The translations under genes and the position numbers were made by a program. The notes under the pieces were generated by a model. It saw only the letters and a program-made list of their open reading frames with translations. It was not told the DNA's origin and did no database searches. 64,000 bases of DNA from Streptomyces sp. NBC_01241 (GTDB taxonomy: Bacteria; Actinomycetota; Actinomycetes; Streptomycetales; Streptomycetaceae), in the NCBI RefSeq assembly GCF_041435435.1, contig NZ_CP108494.1, forward strand, positions 8,776,501 to 8,840,500. Reading direction: 5' to 3'. Each line of letters begins with the position of its first letter. Position 1 is the first letter of the stretch. Positions 9,232-17,635 of the stretch are shown here, piece after piece.

Positions 9232-10909
9232 AGCCCGGATCCACCGGCTTGATTCCGGAGTGATCGTTTCGGGGTTGTCTTGGCGGTTGGCGAGATGATC
9301 TGGCTGTTCGGGCAGGGAGTATCCGCTGGTCTGTCCAGCTCTTCCACGTGTTCGGCGGTCTCGGGCCCTTGCGGGCGGGGTGGTCAGGGCTTCTCAGGCT
9401 GTGGGTGGTGGCGCGTGCACGAGGTCGAAGAGCTGGGTGAAGTCGTCGGCCCAGGGCCAGTGTTCGGGCAGGTGGAGGGTGAGGCGCCGGGCGGAGCGGG
9501 CCGGGCGGGCGGGCACGTTGATCAGGTGGTCGCGGATCGTTGCGGTGGTGGCCTTGGCGTGGAAGGCGGACGCCAGGGCGCCGGCGGCGCGGGTCAGATT
9601 GTGCGCGAGAGCGGCCAGCGCGAGCCAGGCGGCGTTCGCCTGGAAGTGCCCGGAGGGGGCGTGGGCGAACGGGCCGTTCTTCAAGTCCGCGATCACCTGT
9701 TCCACGACAGCGTGCCGCCTGTGCTCACGTTCGGCATCGGACAGGGAGAGCGGAGAGTCGGTGAACGCGGCGTGGTAGCGCCAGGTATCGAAGAGTGCGC
9801 CCTGTCCCTCGGGCACCGCTGCCGGGTTGAGCCGTTTGACGCGGCGCACGATCAGACGGGCGGTGGCCTGCTGCTTCTTCGGCTTGGAGGTGAAGGCGGT
9901 GTAGGTGGTCTCGGCTATCTCGGCGTCCGAGATCCAGCACTGCCCCTCCTCGTCCCACACGGCCTTGGGGTACTTGATCGCCTTCCACGCGGCTTCGTCG
10001 ATGCCCGCGATCGCGGCCTTGACCGAGGCGTTCATCCGCACGGTGACCGAGAACCGGACGCCCAGGGCCCGGCAGGCGTTCACGATATTGGCGCCGTAGA
10101 ACGCGGAGTCGGCCCGCACGACCAGCAGCCCGCTCGCGCCGCACGCTCTTGCGGTGCGGATCGATTCGGCGACGAACGCGGCCGCACCTCGGGCGGAGTT
10201 GGACGGTCCCTTGCGCAGGCGGGTGGCGACGATCACCGGAGCGGCCAGCGGGGTGGAGACGATCCCGATCAGCGCGTTCAAGCCCTTGACCTTGCTGTAT
10301 CCGTAGCCGGCGCCCTGCTTGGCGTAGCCGTAGGTGCGACGGATCGTGTCGTCGATGTCCACGTAGGCCACTTGGTCGGCGCCGGGCAGCAGCGGGGTGT
10401 GCGCGGCCAGTTCGGGTAGGAACCGGCGGGCCACCGCGTGCAGTTGCTTCACGTGTCCGTGGCTGAAGGAGCGCAGGTACGAGCCCAGCGTGGACGGCGC
10501 CCGCACCCCGCTGAACAGCCGCGGCAGCCCACCGTGCCGCAGCCGGTCCATGTCATCGATGCTGTCCGCCCCGGCGACCATGCCGCCGACCAGCGACATC
10601 AGCTTCGCCGCGGGGAAGGCCCCGGTGCCGTCCGTCGAGGCCGGCAGCCGGACGTGCTCGTCGACGAGTGCGGGCAGTCCGCACCGCTCAGCCAGCCGCA
10701 CCACCGGGGCCAGCCCGCCGTAGCCGACCAGATTCGGATCATCAAACCGTGCGGAGACCCTCGCTGCGGCATGGGAAGATTGCATCTCGGAAGTGCCCTC
10801 GTGGTCGTGCGTGCTGGAAGCGTGAAGAACTCCCATCATCGCAGGTCACAGGGCACTTCCTCGTTTCCGGAGAGGCTATCCACAGGCATCGAGCCGGTGG
10901 ATCCGGGCT
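9232..10909 (-). mobile_element. IS1380-family insertion sequence
   Basis: The ends are perfect 18-bp inverted repeats: AGCCCGGATCCACCGGCT at 9232-9249 and its exact reverse complement at 10892-10909. A TCAG tetranucleotide adjoins both ends (9230-9233 and 10910-10912 with the adjacent base), compatible with the 4-bp target duplications of IS1380, though the overlap with the repeat makes this uncertain. The single transposase frame is intact. Confidence 0.8.
9394..10785 (-). CDS. IS1380-family transposase (intact)
   Basis: This is a DDE transposase of about 463 residues filling the IS1380 element. The start MQSSHAAARVSARFDDPN at 10785 follows GAGGGCACTTCCGAG. Features of the family are the N-terminal VGYGGLAPVVRLAERCGL, the first catalytic Asp in AYVDIDDTIRRTYG, the second in LLVVRADSAFYG and the Glu helix in VVEQVIADLKNGPFAH. 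The C-terminal stretch ARPARSARRLTLHLPEHWP is also typical. No frameshift or stop was seen, and with perfect terminal repeats the copy could be active. It is antisense to the adjacent IS4-type element. Confidence 0.88.
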   Translation of the reverse strand: MQSSHAAARVSARFDDPNLVGYGGLAPVVRLAERCGLPALVDEHVRLPASTDGTGAFPAAKLMSLVGGMVAGADSIDDMDRLRHGGLPRLFSGVRAPSTLGSYLRSFSHGHVKQLHAVARRFLPELAAHTPLLPGADQVAYVDIDDTIRRTYGYAKQGAGYGYSKVKGLNALIGIVSTPLAAPVIVATRLRKGPSNSARGAAAFVAESIRTARACGASGLLVVRADSAFYGANIVNACRALGVRFSVTVRMNASVKAAIAGIDEAAWKAIKYPKAVWDEEGQCWISDAEIAETTYTAFTSKPKKQQATARLIVRRVKRLNPAAVPEGQGALFDTWRYHAAFTDSPLSLSDAEREHRRHAVVEQVIADLKNGPFAHAPSGHFQANAAWLALAALAHNLTRAAGALASAFHAKATTATIRDHLINVPARPARSARRLTLHLPEHWPWADDFTQLFDLVHAPPPTA

Positions 10910-11024
10910 CAGTCTCCAGGTGTCCACGATCAAGGGGAAGCTTCAACAACAGAATCACCCCGGCCACCCAACAGTTGATAACCAACGCAGCCGCTCAGCC
11001 CAACCGAAACGGCGAGGTTAGGCG
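10910..11024. other. Short spacer between IS1380 and IS4-type element
   Basis: No gene is seen. It contains the left copy of the 10-bp target duplication AGGTTAGGCG (11015-11024). Confidence 0.6.
11015..11024 (+). repeat. Left target-site duplication of the IS4-type element
   Basis: AGGTTAGGCG occurs here directly against the left inverted repeat and again at 12496-12505 against the right one. This is a perfect 10-bp direct repeat, as expected for IS4-family insertion. Confidence 0.85.
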
Positions 11025-12495
11025 CAATACCGGTAACTTACGGAGATTCTGCTCGTTGTTGTTGGTATGCCAAGAGCGGGCCAACTGAAGTCATCTGGTG
11101 AGCGGTTGTCGGACCGGGTTGCGGTCGGAGTGCTGACGCAGGCGTTTCCTCGGTCGCTGGTGGACGAGGTACTGGTGGAGACGGGCCGGATGCAACTGCG
11201 GAACCGGTTGCTGCCGGCCCGGTTGGTGGTCTATTTCGTGCTGGCGATGTGTTTGTTCTCCGGGCAGAGCTATGAGGAAGTCGCCCGGCTGCTGACAGCT
11301 GGTCTGCAGGACGAGCGGCGTTGGCGTGGGACGTGGGTGGTGCCGAGTACGGCTGCGATCTGGAAAGCCAGGTCCCGGCTGGGTGTGGCGCCTCTGCGGC
11401 GGCTGTTCGCGCGCGTGTGCTGTCCGGTCGCCACACCCGACACGCAGGGCGCCTTCTACGGCGTCTGGCGGCTGACCGCGATCGACGGCACCACGTTTGA
11501 CCTGCCGGACACGAAAGCGAACACGGAAGCGTTCGGCCGCCCGCCCCGCTCCGGGCGGGGCGAACTTGAGGTCGGCCGCCCGCAGTTGCGCATGGTCGGC
11601 CTGGTGGAATGCGGCACCCACGTCGTTTTCGACGCTGCGGTCGGAGGTCTGCGCGCCGGAGAGCAGACACTGGCCCGGGCGGTGCTGGGGTCCCTGCGGC
11701 CGGGGATGCTGCTCCTGGCCGACCGCGGTTTCTACGGCGTGGACCTGTGGTGCAAAGCGGCAGCCACCGGGGCGGACCTGTTGTGGCGCGTGCGCAAGGA
11801 CCTGGTGCTGCCGGTGGTGGAGCAACTGCCGGACGGCTCCTACCTCACCGAAATTTTCGATCGGAGCGACATCCACCACACTCGTCGTGGGGTGCGGGTG
11901 CGCGCGGTGGAGTACACCATCGCCGGCCACGAGGGTGTCTACCGGCTCCTCACCACCATCCTCGACCCGTCCATGGCCCCAGCCGCGGAACTGGCAGCCC
12001 TTTACGCCCAGCGATGGGAGTTCGAGTCCACCCTCGACGAGATCAAGACCCACCTCGGCGGGTCGCACCTGGTGCTGCGTTCACAACACCCTGACGGAGC
12101 CGAGCAGGAACTTTACGGCTTCCTGCTCGTCCACCACGCTATCCGGCACCTGATGCACCAGGCCGCGAACCAAGCCGGTCAGGATCCCGACCGCATCTCC
12201 TTCATCCGTTCAGTGCGCGTCGTGCGCCGCCAGGTCACCGACCAGGCGGCATTTTCCCCCGGCAGACTCACCCGCGCGGTCAAAGCGACCCACGCTGAAC
12301 TCATCGAGCGTCTCCTGCCACCGCGACGCCGCAGATCCAACCCCCGCGTCATCAAACGCAAAGTCCTCGCCTGGCCCCTCAAACGCGCCGCCCACCGTGT
12401 TACGGACCGTCCAGCTATCCCGACTCTCACCATCGTCAACGCCACCAAACCCAAACGGGTCAAGCGGACCAAAGCGCCCTAAGTTACCGGTATTG
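11025..12495 (+). mobile_element. IS4-family insertion sequence, apparently intact
   Basis: The element is 1471 bp. Its ends are perfect 16-bp inverted repeats, CAATACCGGTAACTTA (11025-11040) and TAAGTTACCGGTATTG (12480-12495), flanked by the 10-bp duplication AGGTTAGGCG. One uninterrupted transposase gene fills it. Perfect ends, intact gene and preserved duplication indicate a recent insertion, in contrast to the decayed elements around it. Confidence 0.88.
11067..12482 (+). CDS. IS4-family transposase (intact)
   Basis: This is a 471-residue DDE transposase. The first Asp is in LTAIDGTTFDLPDT and the second in MLLLADRGFYGVDLW. The Glu lies in YAQRWEFESTLDEIK, which matches the IS4 signature Y-(2)-R-(3)-E-(6)-K exactly. 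The N-terminus (AFPRSLVDEVLVETGRMQ, LPARLVVYFVLAMCLFSG) is typical of actinobacterial IS4 relatives. The gene ends with a basic tail, and its stop falls inside the right terminal repeat region. It is likely expressed from a promoter within the left end. Transposition is the only role expected. Confidence 0.9.
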   Translation: MPRAGQLKSSGERLSDRVAVGVLTQAFPRSLVDEVLVETGRMQLRNRLLPARLVVYFVLAMCLFSGQSYEEVARLLTAGLQDERRWRGTWVVPSTAAIWKARSRLGVAPLRRLFARVCCPVATPDTQGAFYGVWRLTAIDGTTFDLPDTKANTEAFGRPPRSGRGELEVGRPQLRMVGLVECGTHVVFDAAVGGLRAGEQTLARAVLGSLRPGMLLLADRGFYGVDLWCKAAATGADLLWRVRKDLVLPVVEQLPDGSYLTEIFDRSDIHHTRRGVRVRAVEYTIAGHEGVYRLLTTILDPSMAPAAELAALYAQRWEFESTLDEIKTHLGGSHLVLRSQHPDGAEQELYGFLLVHHAIRHLMHQAANQAGQDPDRISFIRSVRVVRRQVTDQAAFSPGRLTRAVKATHAELIERLLPPRRRRSNPRVIKRKVLAWPLKRAAHRVTDRPAIPTLTIVNATKPKRVKRTKAP

Positions 12496-12505
12496 AGGTT
12501 AGGCG
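12496..12505 (+). repeat. Right target-site duplication of the IS4-type element
   Basis: AGGTTAGGCG is the direct-repeat partner of 11015-11024 and abuts the right inverted repeat at 12495. Confidence 0.85.
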
Positions 12506-12745
12506 ACCTCTTCCTTGAGGGCCTTGAGCTGGGCAAATTCCTCGGTCGTGGTCCCGGTTCGGGCACCGGCATCGACCTCGGCCTGACGCACTCAGTTCCG
12601 CAGGGACTCCAGCCCGATGCCGAGCTTCGCTCCGATCGGGCGGATCGCCGCGGACTCGGTCCTGTACTGATCACGAGTCTCCAGGACCGGGCGCACGGCC
12701 CGTTCCTTGAGATCCTTGAGGTATTGCTTCGCCGTAACGGACTCG
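12506..12745 (-). pseudogene. IS3-family OrfA remnant
   Basis: Read leftwards this gives KQYLKDLKERAVRPVLE, YRTESAAIRPIGAKLGIG, LESLRN then a stop, VRQAEVDAGARTG and EEFAQLKALKEEVA. This is a recognisable IS3 OrfA (helix-turn-helix followed by the leucine-rich linker) with at least one in-frame stop. The IS4-type element was inserted just beyond its 3' side. It is decayed and has no coding capacity. Confidence 0.65.
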
Positions 12746-14275
12746 ATCCTTCCAAAAGAATCGAGCCTCGATCAAACCCGGAACGGTTCATCGAAGACGT
12801 ATCTGCTCTCCTCGGCGGCCGCGATATTACGGGCACGAGATCATCCGGCCGCTGCGGTGGGACAATGAGGCAGGACGAGCGAAATCAGGTCCGTCGGAGT
12901 ACCCCGTCCACAGAAAGGTGAGCTGTCCTGAATTCATACTCGGCACCCAGGCGAGGGTGACGCTGGGCCAGAACGGCAGGGGATACTCGCGTCCTGCGGG
13001 GCGGCTACGGTCTTCTTCGCCGCTGCGGCCGGATTGTCCGCCGTGGGCATGCGCTTCCCATACGGGATGGGTCCGGACGGTCTCCTCCGCTTGCAGGAAT
13101 TCTATCGACACGTGGTGCTGACACACCGTAATCATCGACTGTGGGTCGTGGGTCGATTCGGGACGGTTTCATGGAGGCTGAAAACTGGGCGTGAGCAGTC
13201 AGTCGCCTGTTCTTTTGTCTGGTATGGCCGGGGGGATTGTGGATCAGGTCGACGCGGTGTCCGGGCGCTGTCGAGGAAGCGCGGTTCGTCCCGTCTTCCG
13301 TGTGTCGACCGTGGCGGTGCGGACATGACGCACCGGGGTTGGTGCTGACGAAGGTGGCCGGTCACCTGCCCCGGCACCAGCGACATTGTGGGGGGCGATG
13401 AGAGGTTCTCCGGCCGGGAAGCGATATCGCGGGCGTATCGAGGCCGACGCGGCAGAGCCCCCGGGGCTCTGTGTGATCCGCTGCGGAGGTCACAGCACTC
13501 CCGACGAGCGGGGGCTTGCGCGACACGGCCCCCGCATCACCTAATTCGGACACCTTGGAAGGTTTTTCAGGTTTGAGATCACGGTTGACTTGAACTGATT
13601 GGATACTGTCGAATCGACCGTGGTACGCATCGTTGAACAGTCCAAGATGCACACTGGCGTCGTAGGGCAAGGGGGGTTCGGCCATCGCGGGGGATGCTTG
13701 TACGCCAGTCGACGCTGCGCGCTTGAAGAAGCGAAGCAACGCAACCTCGACCTGTCGCAGCCATTCGGTATGGCTGCGAAGTGGTGGTCACGCGAGTCGG
13801 ATTGCGATCACCCCGTCCGTAACGGGTGGCTCCGGCAAACCGTCAGAAATGAATTCGTCGGGCTGCGCGGAGCTCCAGTGGTCACGGCTGGGTGATCTTG
13901 GAGAATCGGCACGATGCGGATTCTCCGGCGCAGCTTCTCTCACGATGGTGTGAGGCCTCCCCTGCCAGGCCTTGACGCGGGCGGACGTCTTCGCGAATGG
14001 AAATTCAGGCCTGGTCGTTGTTGTCCATGACGCCCTGACGGTTGCTGAAGCGCCGGCCCCCTTGCGGGTCCGGTGCCCGAGCGGTTCCGGGAGGGAGCTG
14101 GAGGGGACGTCCGTGAGCAGCGTGGTGTGGTCCCTGATCCGCCGCGTCGTTGAGTTCGGGCGCCAGTGGGGCGCAACCGGATGGTCCGAGGGTGCCCCGG
14201 CCCGGCGTCGTGATCACCTCACCTGTACTGAGCGTTGCACATCGGACCCGGTAATTCCTGAATCTGGAGGCGGAA
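12746..14275. other. 1.5-kb stretch without a supported gene
   Basis: Several short open frames exist on both strands, but none shows a known domain, a good ribosome site with a plausible start, or continuity with a neighbour. The composition is less G+C-biased at third positions than in real genes nearby. It is probably decayed or imported DNA between the IS region and the orphan ORF at 14276. Confidence 0.5.
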
Positions 14276-14905
14276 ATGCGCACATCACTCATGGGTTGCG
14301 AGGGCGCGGCCACTCTCTTCTACGAGCCGGACGGACTCCTCCTGCGCTCCTGCCTGATCCCCAAAGATCGGCAGCACCGAGAACATCTGCTCACGTTCCA
14401 GCTCGGGTATTTGGGGCCCGGTGAGATCACGGTGCACGTCGGCCTCGAAAAGGATTCTTCCCGAGGCGGGCGGATCGTGGGGAGTCTCGGTGTCAGCACG
14501 GTGGTGCTCAGCGGCGTCGAGGCGGTCGATGAATTCCCTGAGAGATCACGTCAGCGAATACCGAGCGTGCAGCTGACGTACGTGACGCTACTGGATGAGC
14601 CAGTGGAGTACAGGTACGTGGTGTGGGGGCAGGCCGGAAGCAGTGATGACGATCTCCGCGGTGAGATCTCTACCGTGGTGTCGGGAAGTGCGCCCATGTT
14701 GACCACGACGACCCGGGTCGGTGCCACGCGCAAGGCGATATCGGATGCCGATTCCCTGGTGGAGGTCTCCTGCGGTGTGCCCCAGACAGGGGCATTGCGT
14801 GTTTGCGATACGCAAGGTCTGTCGCGGTCGTCCGGTGGAGTGGTACCGCGCCTGGTTTGCGAGGGTGGGGGAACGAGTGCAGGCACGGTACCGGTGATCA
14901 TGTGA
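14276..14905 (+). CDS. Orphan hypothetical protein, 209 residues
   Basis: I do not recognise this protein. The ATG at 14276 is preceded by CTGGAGGCGGAA, a strong ribosome site at good spacing, which is the main reason to call it real. The product is predicted soluble and beta-rich, with alternating hydrophobic stretches such as VSTVVLSGVEAVDEF and SVQLTYVTLLDEPVEYRYVV. It has no signal peptide, membrane segment or obvious catalytic motif. Its third-position G+C seems lower than in the flanking cluster genes, suggesting acquired DNA. It lies alone between empty sequence and an ISAs1 remnant. It could be a degraded or lineage-restricted gene. Confidence 0.45.
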   Translation: MRTSLMGCEGAATLFYEPDGLLLRSCLIPKDRQHREHLLTFQLGYLGPGEITVHVGLEKDSSRGGRIVGSLGVSTVVLSGVEAVDEFPERSRQRIPSVQLTYVTLLDEPVEYRYVVWGQAGSSDDDLRGEISTVVSGSAPMLTTTTRVGATRKAISDADSLVEVSCGVPQTGALRVCDTQGLSRSSGGVVPRLVCEGGGTSAGTVPVIM

Positions 14906-14937
14906 GTGTCTACGTCGCATGAGTACCGAGCGAGCCC

Positions 14938-15405
14938 GTGCCGGCATCCGTATCTTTTCCCATGCCTCGCGGCCTGGGCCAACTGGCCCGGTCGCAGCCG
15001 GACGCACCACTGCCCGTGGCGGTGGCGTTGTCCCCGTTCCTCCTCGCCGTTCCTGATCCGCGTGGTCTGCGCGGACGCCGCTACCCCTGGCCGCGCTGGT
15101 GGCCTCGGCCGCGGCAGCCGTGCTGACCGGGGCGAAGTCCCTGGCCGCGATCGGCGAGTGGCTCCAGGATGCTCCGGCCTGGGCGCTTCGTGTGCTGGGA
15201 TTCTGGCCCGATCCGCTCACCGGAGCCGTCCCTGTTCCGCACCCGGCGACCGTGCGCCGACTACTGTCCCGCCTGGACGGTGACGGCTTCGACCAGGCCG
15301 TCGGCGCCTTTCTGGCCGCCCGCACCGCCACGGCGGAGGGCGAACGGCAAGCGATCGCGGTGGACGGCAAGACTTTGCGCGGCTCACGCATCCGGCAGCG
15401 GCCGG
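14938..15405 (+). pseudogene. ISAs1-family transposase, truncated and frameshifted
   Basis: The N-terminal segment reads LLAVPDPRGLRGRRYP, the standard DDE_Tnp_1-associated opening. At TACCCCTGG (about 15090) the frame slips by one base and continues as SAAAAVLTGAKSLAAIGEWL. PHPATVRRLLSRLDGDGFD and QAIAVDGKTLRGSR (first catalytic Asp) follow. Homology ends near IRQRP (about 15405), so two thirds of the protein is absent. The remnant marks the left border of the biosynthetic cluster. Confidence 0.75.
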
Positions 15406-15577
15406 CCGTCGCCCTGCGAAGTGAACCCGGTAGTCTGCCCGCGCTTCGGTGCCAGCCCATCCGTCGTGGCCCAGGAACGGCTGAACCAGAGCCCGTTCTT
15501 TTCGAGGTGCCCCGGAAGAACTGAACGCCTGGACGGTGTGCCTGGTGTCCGGATTCGAGAGTGCGGTGCGACAGGGA

Positions 15578-15606
15578 GGCAGCGCCGATTCGGTTGTGGC
15601 GCTGCC
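15578..15606 (-). terminator. Hairpin after the flavin reductase gene
   Basis: GGCAGCGCC (15578-15586) pairs with GGCGCTGCC (15598-15606) around an 11-base loop, directly downstream of the leftward operon's last stop. There is no T-run, so it is a GC-rich actinobacterial-style hairpin rather than a textbook terminator. Confidence 0.55.
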
Positions 15607-15617
15607 CCCATAGTGCG

Positions 15618-16160
15618 TCAGGACCGTGCGGTGGCGGTCATGCGGAACAACCGGACGTAACTGCCGCGCCAGTAGCCAAGAGGGAACCTGGTGGTGTCGG
15701 TTCCCCCACCCACCAGCCGGCCGAGGACGATGACGTGGTCGCCGGCGTTGATGAGGTCGTGCACCTCGCACTCGGCGTGGGCCAGCGTGCGGTCGAGTAT
15801 GGGCATACGGGCGGTGTCGCCGGGGCTCCACTGCACGGCGGCGAACTTGTCCGGGGTGCGGCTGGCGAACAGATCCGAGAGGTCCCGGGCCTGGGAGTCG
15901 AGGAAGTTCATGGCGAACTGCCCGCGTTTACGGACCGTGTCGAGGGTGCTGCTGGGTGTCCGTACACAGGCGAGGAGCAGCGGCGGGTCCGCGGAGACGC
16001 TGCACACGGCGGAGCAGGTCATACCGCACGGCTGATTGTCGTCGTCGAGGGTTGTCACCACGCTGATGCCGCTCGCGAACGAGCCCATGATGTTGCGGAA
16101 CTCCGCGTACCCGATGCCCTCGAGCTCGGACTCCGTTGTCGTGTCTGTCATGCCGTTCAC
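15618..16160 (-). CDS. Flavin reductase, partner of the FAD-dependent halogenases
   Basis: This is a flavin-reductase-like (FMN-binding split-barrel) protein of about 180 residues. It should use NAD(P)H to make free reduced FAD for the flavin halogenases of the cluster. The domain starts with FRNIMGSFASGISVVTT, then CGMTCSAVCSVSADPPLLLACV, and ends with INAGDHVIVLGRLVGGG. I chose the GTG at 16160 because it overlaps the TGA of the adenylation gene (GTGA) and sits behind a GGGGGGA ribosome site. An ATG lies three codons inside (16151). It is the last gene of the leftward operon acyl-CoA dehydrogenase - adenylation enzyme - reductase, so halogenase electron supply is co-expressed with pyrrole formation. 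Confidence 0.85.
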   Translation of the reverse strand: MNGMTDTTTESELEGIGYAEFRNIMGSFASGISVVTTLDDDNQPCGMTCSAVCSVSADPPLLLACVRTPSSTLDTVRKRGQFAMNFLDSQARDLSDLFASRTPDKFAAVQWSPGDTARMPILDRTLAHAECEVHDLINAGDHVIVLGRLVGGGTDTTRFPLGYWRGSYVRLFRMTATARS

Positions 16161-17635
16161 AAGGTCCCCCCTTCTATCGCCGCTACCAGCGCGGGTCGGT
16201 TGGTCTTGCCGTTCGGTGTCAGGGGCAGGCTGCCCACCACATGCACGGCGTCGAAGAGCATGTACGTGGGCAGGTGCCGCGCGCAGTGCTGCTTGAGGCC
16301 GAGCAGGCGCGGGCGCTCGGCCCCGGCGGGGACGACCACGGCGTGCAGCCGGCATTCCAGCGCGTCTCCTGTGACGACCACGACCGCGCCCGCCACCGAG
16401 GGGTGGCGGGCGAGCACGGCCTCGATCTCGCCGAGCTCGACGCGGTGACCGCGGACCTTGACCATGTGGTCGATACGGCCCACGTACTCCAGTTCACCGT
16501 CCGGGCCGATCCGTCCGATGTCCCCGGTCCGGTAAGGGCCAGCCTGTCGGGCGCGTCCCCAGTAGCCGAGCATCACCGTGGGCCCCGTCACCACGATCTC
16601 GCCTTCCTTGTCGGAGGGGTCGAGGGTGATCGAGTCCCCGGAGGCCGGGCTGCCGATGGGCAGCGGGCCTGTCCGCTCGAGATCGGCCTCCGTCACCTCG
16701 TAGGAGGTGCACACGTTCGACTCGGTGGGCCCGTACCAGTTGAGCAGCCGTACGTCGGGCCAGCTTCTGCGCATCGTCTGGGCCTGCGTGATGGCGAACG
16801 GTTCGCCGGCGAAGACGCAGGCGCGCAACGCGGGGGGCCTCGCTCCCTTGAGCAGCTCTCCCTCCCGCATCATCAGGGTCAGTGCGGAAGGCACCGAGTA
16901 CCAGACGGAGATACGCCGCTCCCGGACGAACGCGACGAGTTGGGCGGGTGCGTAGGCCATCTCGGGTGGGATCAGGTGTACGGACGCCCCGGCACGGAAC
17001 GCGCCGTACAGATCGAAGACCGACAGGTCGAAGTTGAAGGGGGCGTGGTTGGACAGGCGGTCTTCCGGACCGAGTCCGAGACTCTGAACCGCCCAGTCGA
17101 CGAAAGCCAGCGCGTTGCGATGGCTGAGACAGACGCCCTTGGGCGTGCCGGTCGACCCGGAGGTGTAGAGGATGTACGCCATGTCGTCGGGGTGGCTGTC
17201 GAAGATCTCCGGCGCGGCGTCCTCGGACGCTTCGGCCAGCATGGTGTCCAGGGTGACGACGGCGGCACCGCCCAGCTCGCCGGGGGCCGGTCCGGAGGAG
17301 AGCGTGTAGGCGGCCGCCTCGTCCGCCACGACCAGGACGGCGTCGCTGTCGCAGGCGATGCGGGCCACCCGGTCGGGGGGATTGGCGGAGGCGACCGGCG
17401 CATATGCGGCTCCGATGCGCAGCGCCCCTTGCATGAAGGCCACGGCCAGGGCGCTCTTTCCGCCCCAGAGGATCACCCGGTCGCCGGGGCGCACCCCCCG
17501 GCTGCTCATGGCCAAGGCGAACCGGCCCGCCAGACGGTCGAGTTCCGCGTAGGTCAGGTCCACGTCCTGCGCCGAGACTGCGAGGGCGTCCGGCGAGCGC
17601 TGGGCGGCTTCGATGACGAGTGCGTGGAGTTTCAC
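16157..17635 (-). CDS. Stand-alone NRPS adenylation enzyme, likely L-prolyl-AMP ligase
   Basis: This is an NRPS adenylation domain of 492 residues without a carrier domain. Motifs are YILYTSGSTGTPKGVCLSH (about 150-170), NWYGPTESNV, YRTGDIGRIGPDGELEYVGR and KVRGHRVELGEIE. The C-terminal catalytic Lys is in NGKTNRPALV (about 476). The start GTG at 17635 overlaps the stop of the dehydrogenase gene (GTGA), so it is translationally coupled. The length and the pairing with an acyl-CoA-dehydrogenase-like gene match the pyrrole-loading enzymes known from pyoluteorin, prodigiosin and pyrrolomycin pathways. There a proline is activated and transferred to a discrete carrier protein, here most likely the product of 27691-27966. 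Proline specificity is inferred from context, not read from the binding pocket. Confidence 0.85.
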   Translation of the reverse strand: MKLHALVIEAAQRSPDALAVSAQDVDLTYAELDRLAGRFALAMSSRGVRPGDRVILWGGKSALAVAFMQGALRIGAAYAPVASANPPDRVARIACDSDAVLVVADEAAAYTLSSGPAPGELGGAAVVTLDTMLAEASEDAAPEIFDSHPDDMAYILYTSGSTGTPKGVCLSHRNALAFVDWAVQSLGLGPEDRLSNHAPFNFDLSVFDLYGAFRAGASVHLIPPEMAYAPAQLVAFVRERRISVWYSVPSALTLMMREGELLKGARPPALRACVFAGEPFAITQAQTMRRSWPDVRLLNWYGPTESNVCTSYEVTEADLERTGPLPIGSPASGDSITLDPSDKEGEIVVTGPTVMLGYWGRARQAGPYRTGDIGRIGPDGELEYVGRIDHMVKVRGHRVELGEIEAVLARHPSVAGAVVVVTGDALECRLHAVVVPAGAERPRLLGLKQHCARHLPTYMLFDAVHVVGSLPLTPNGKTNRPALVAAIEGGTL

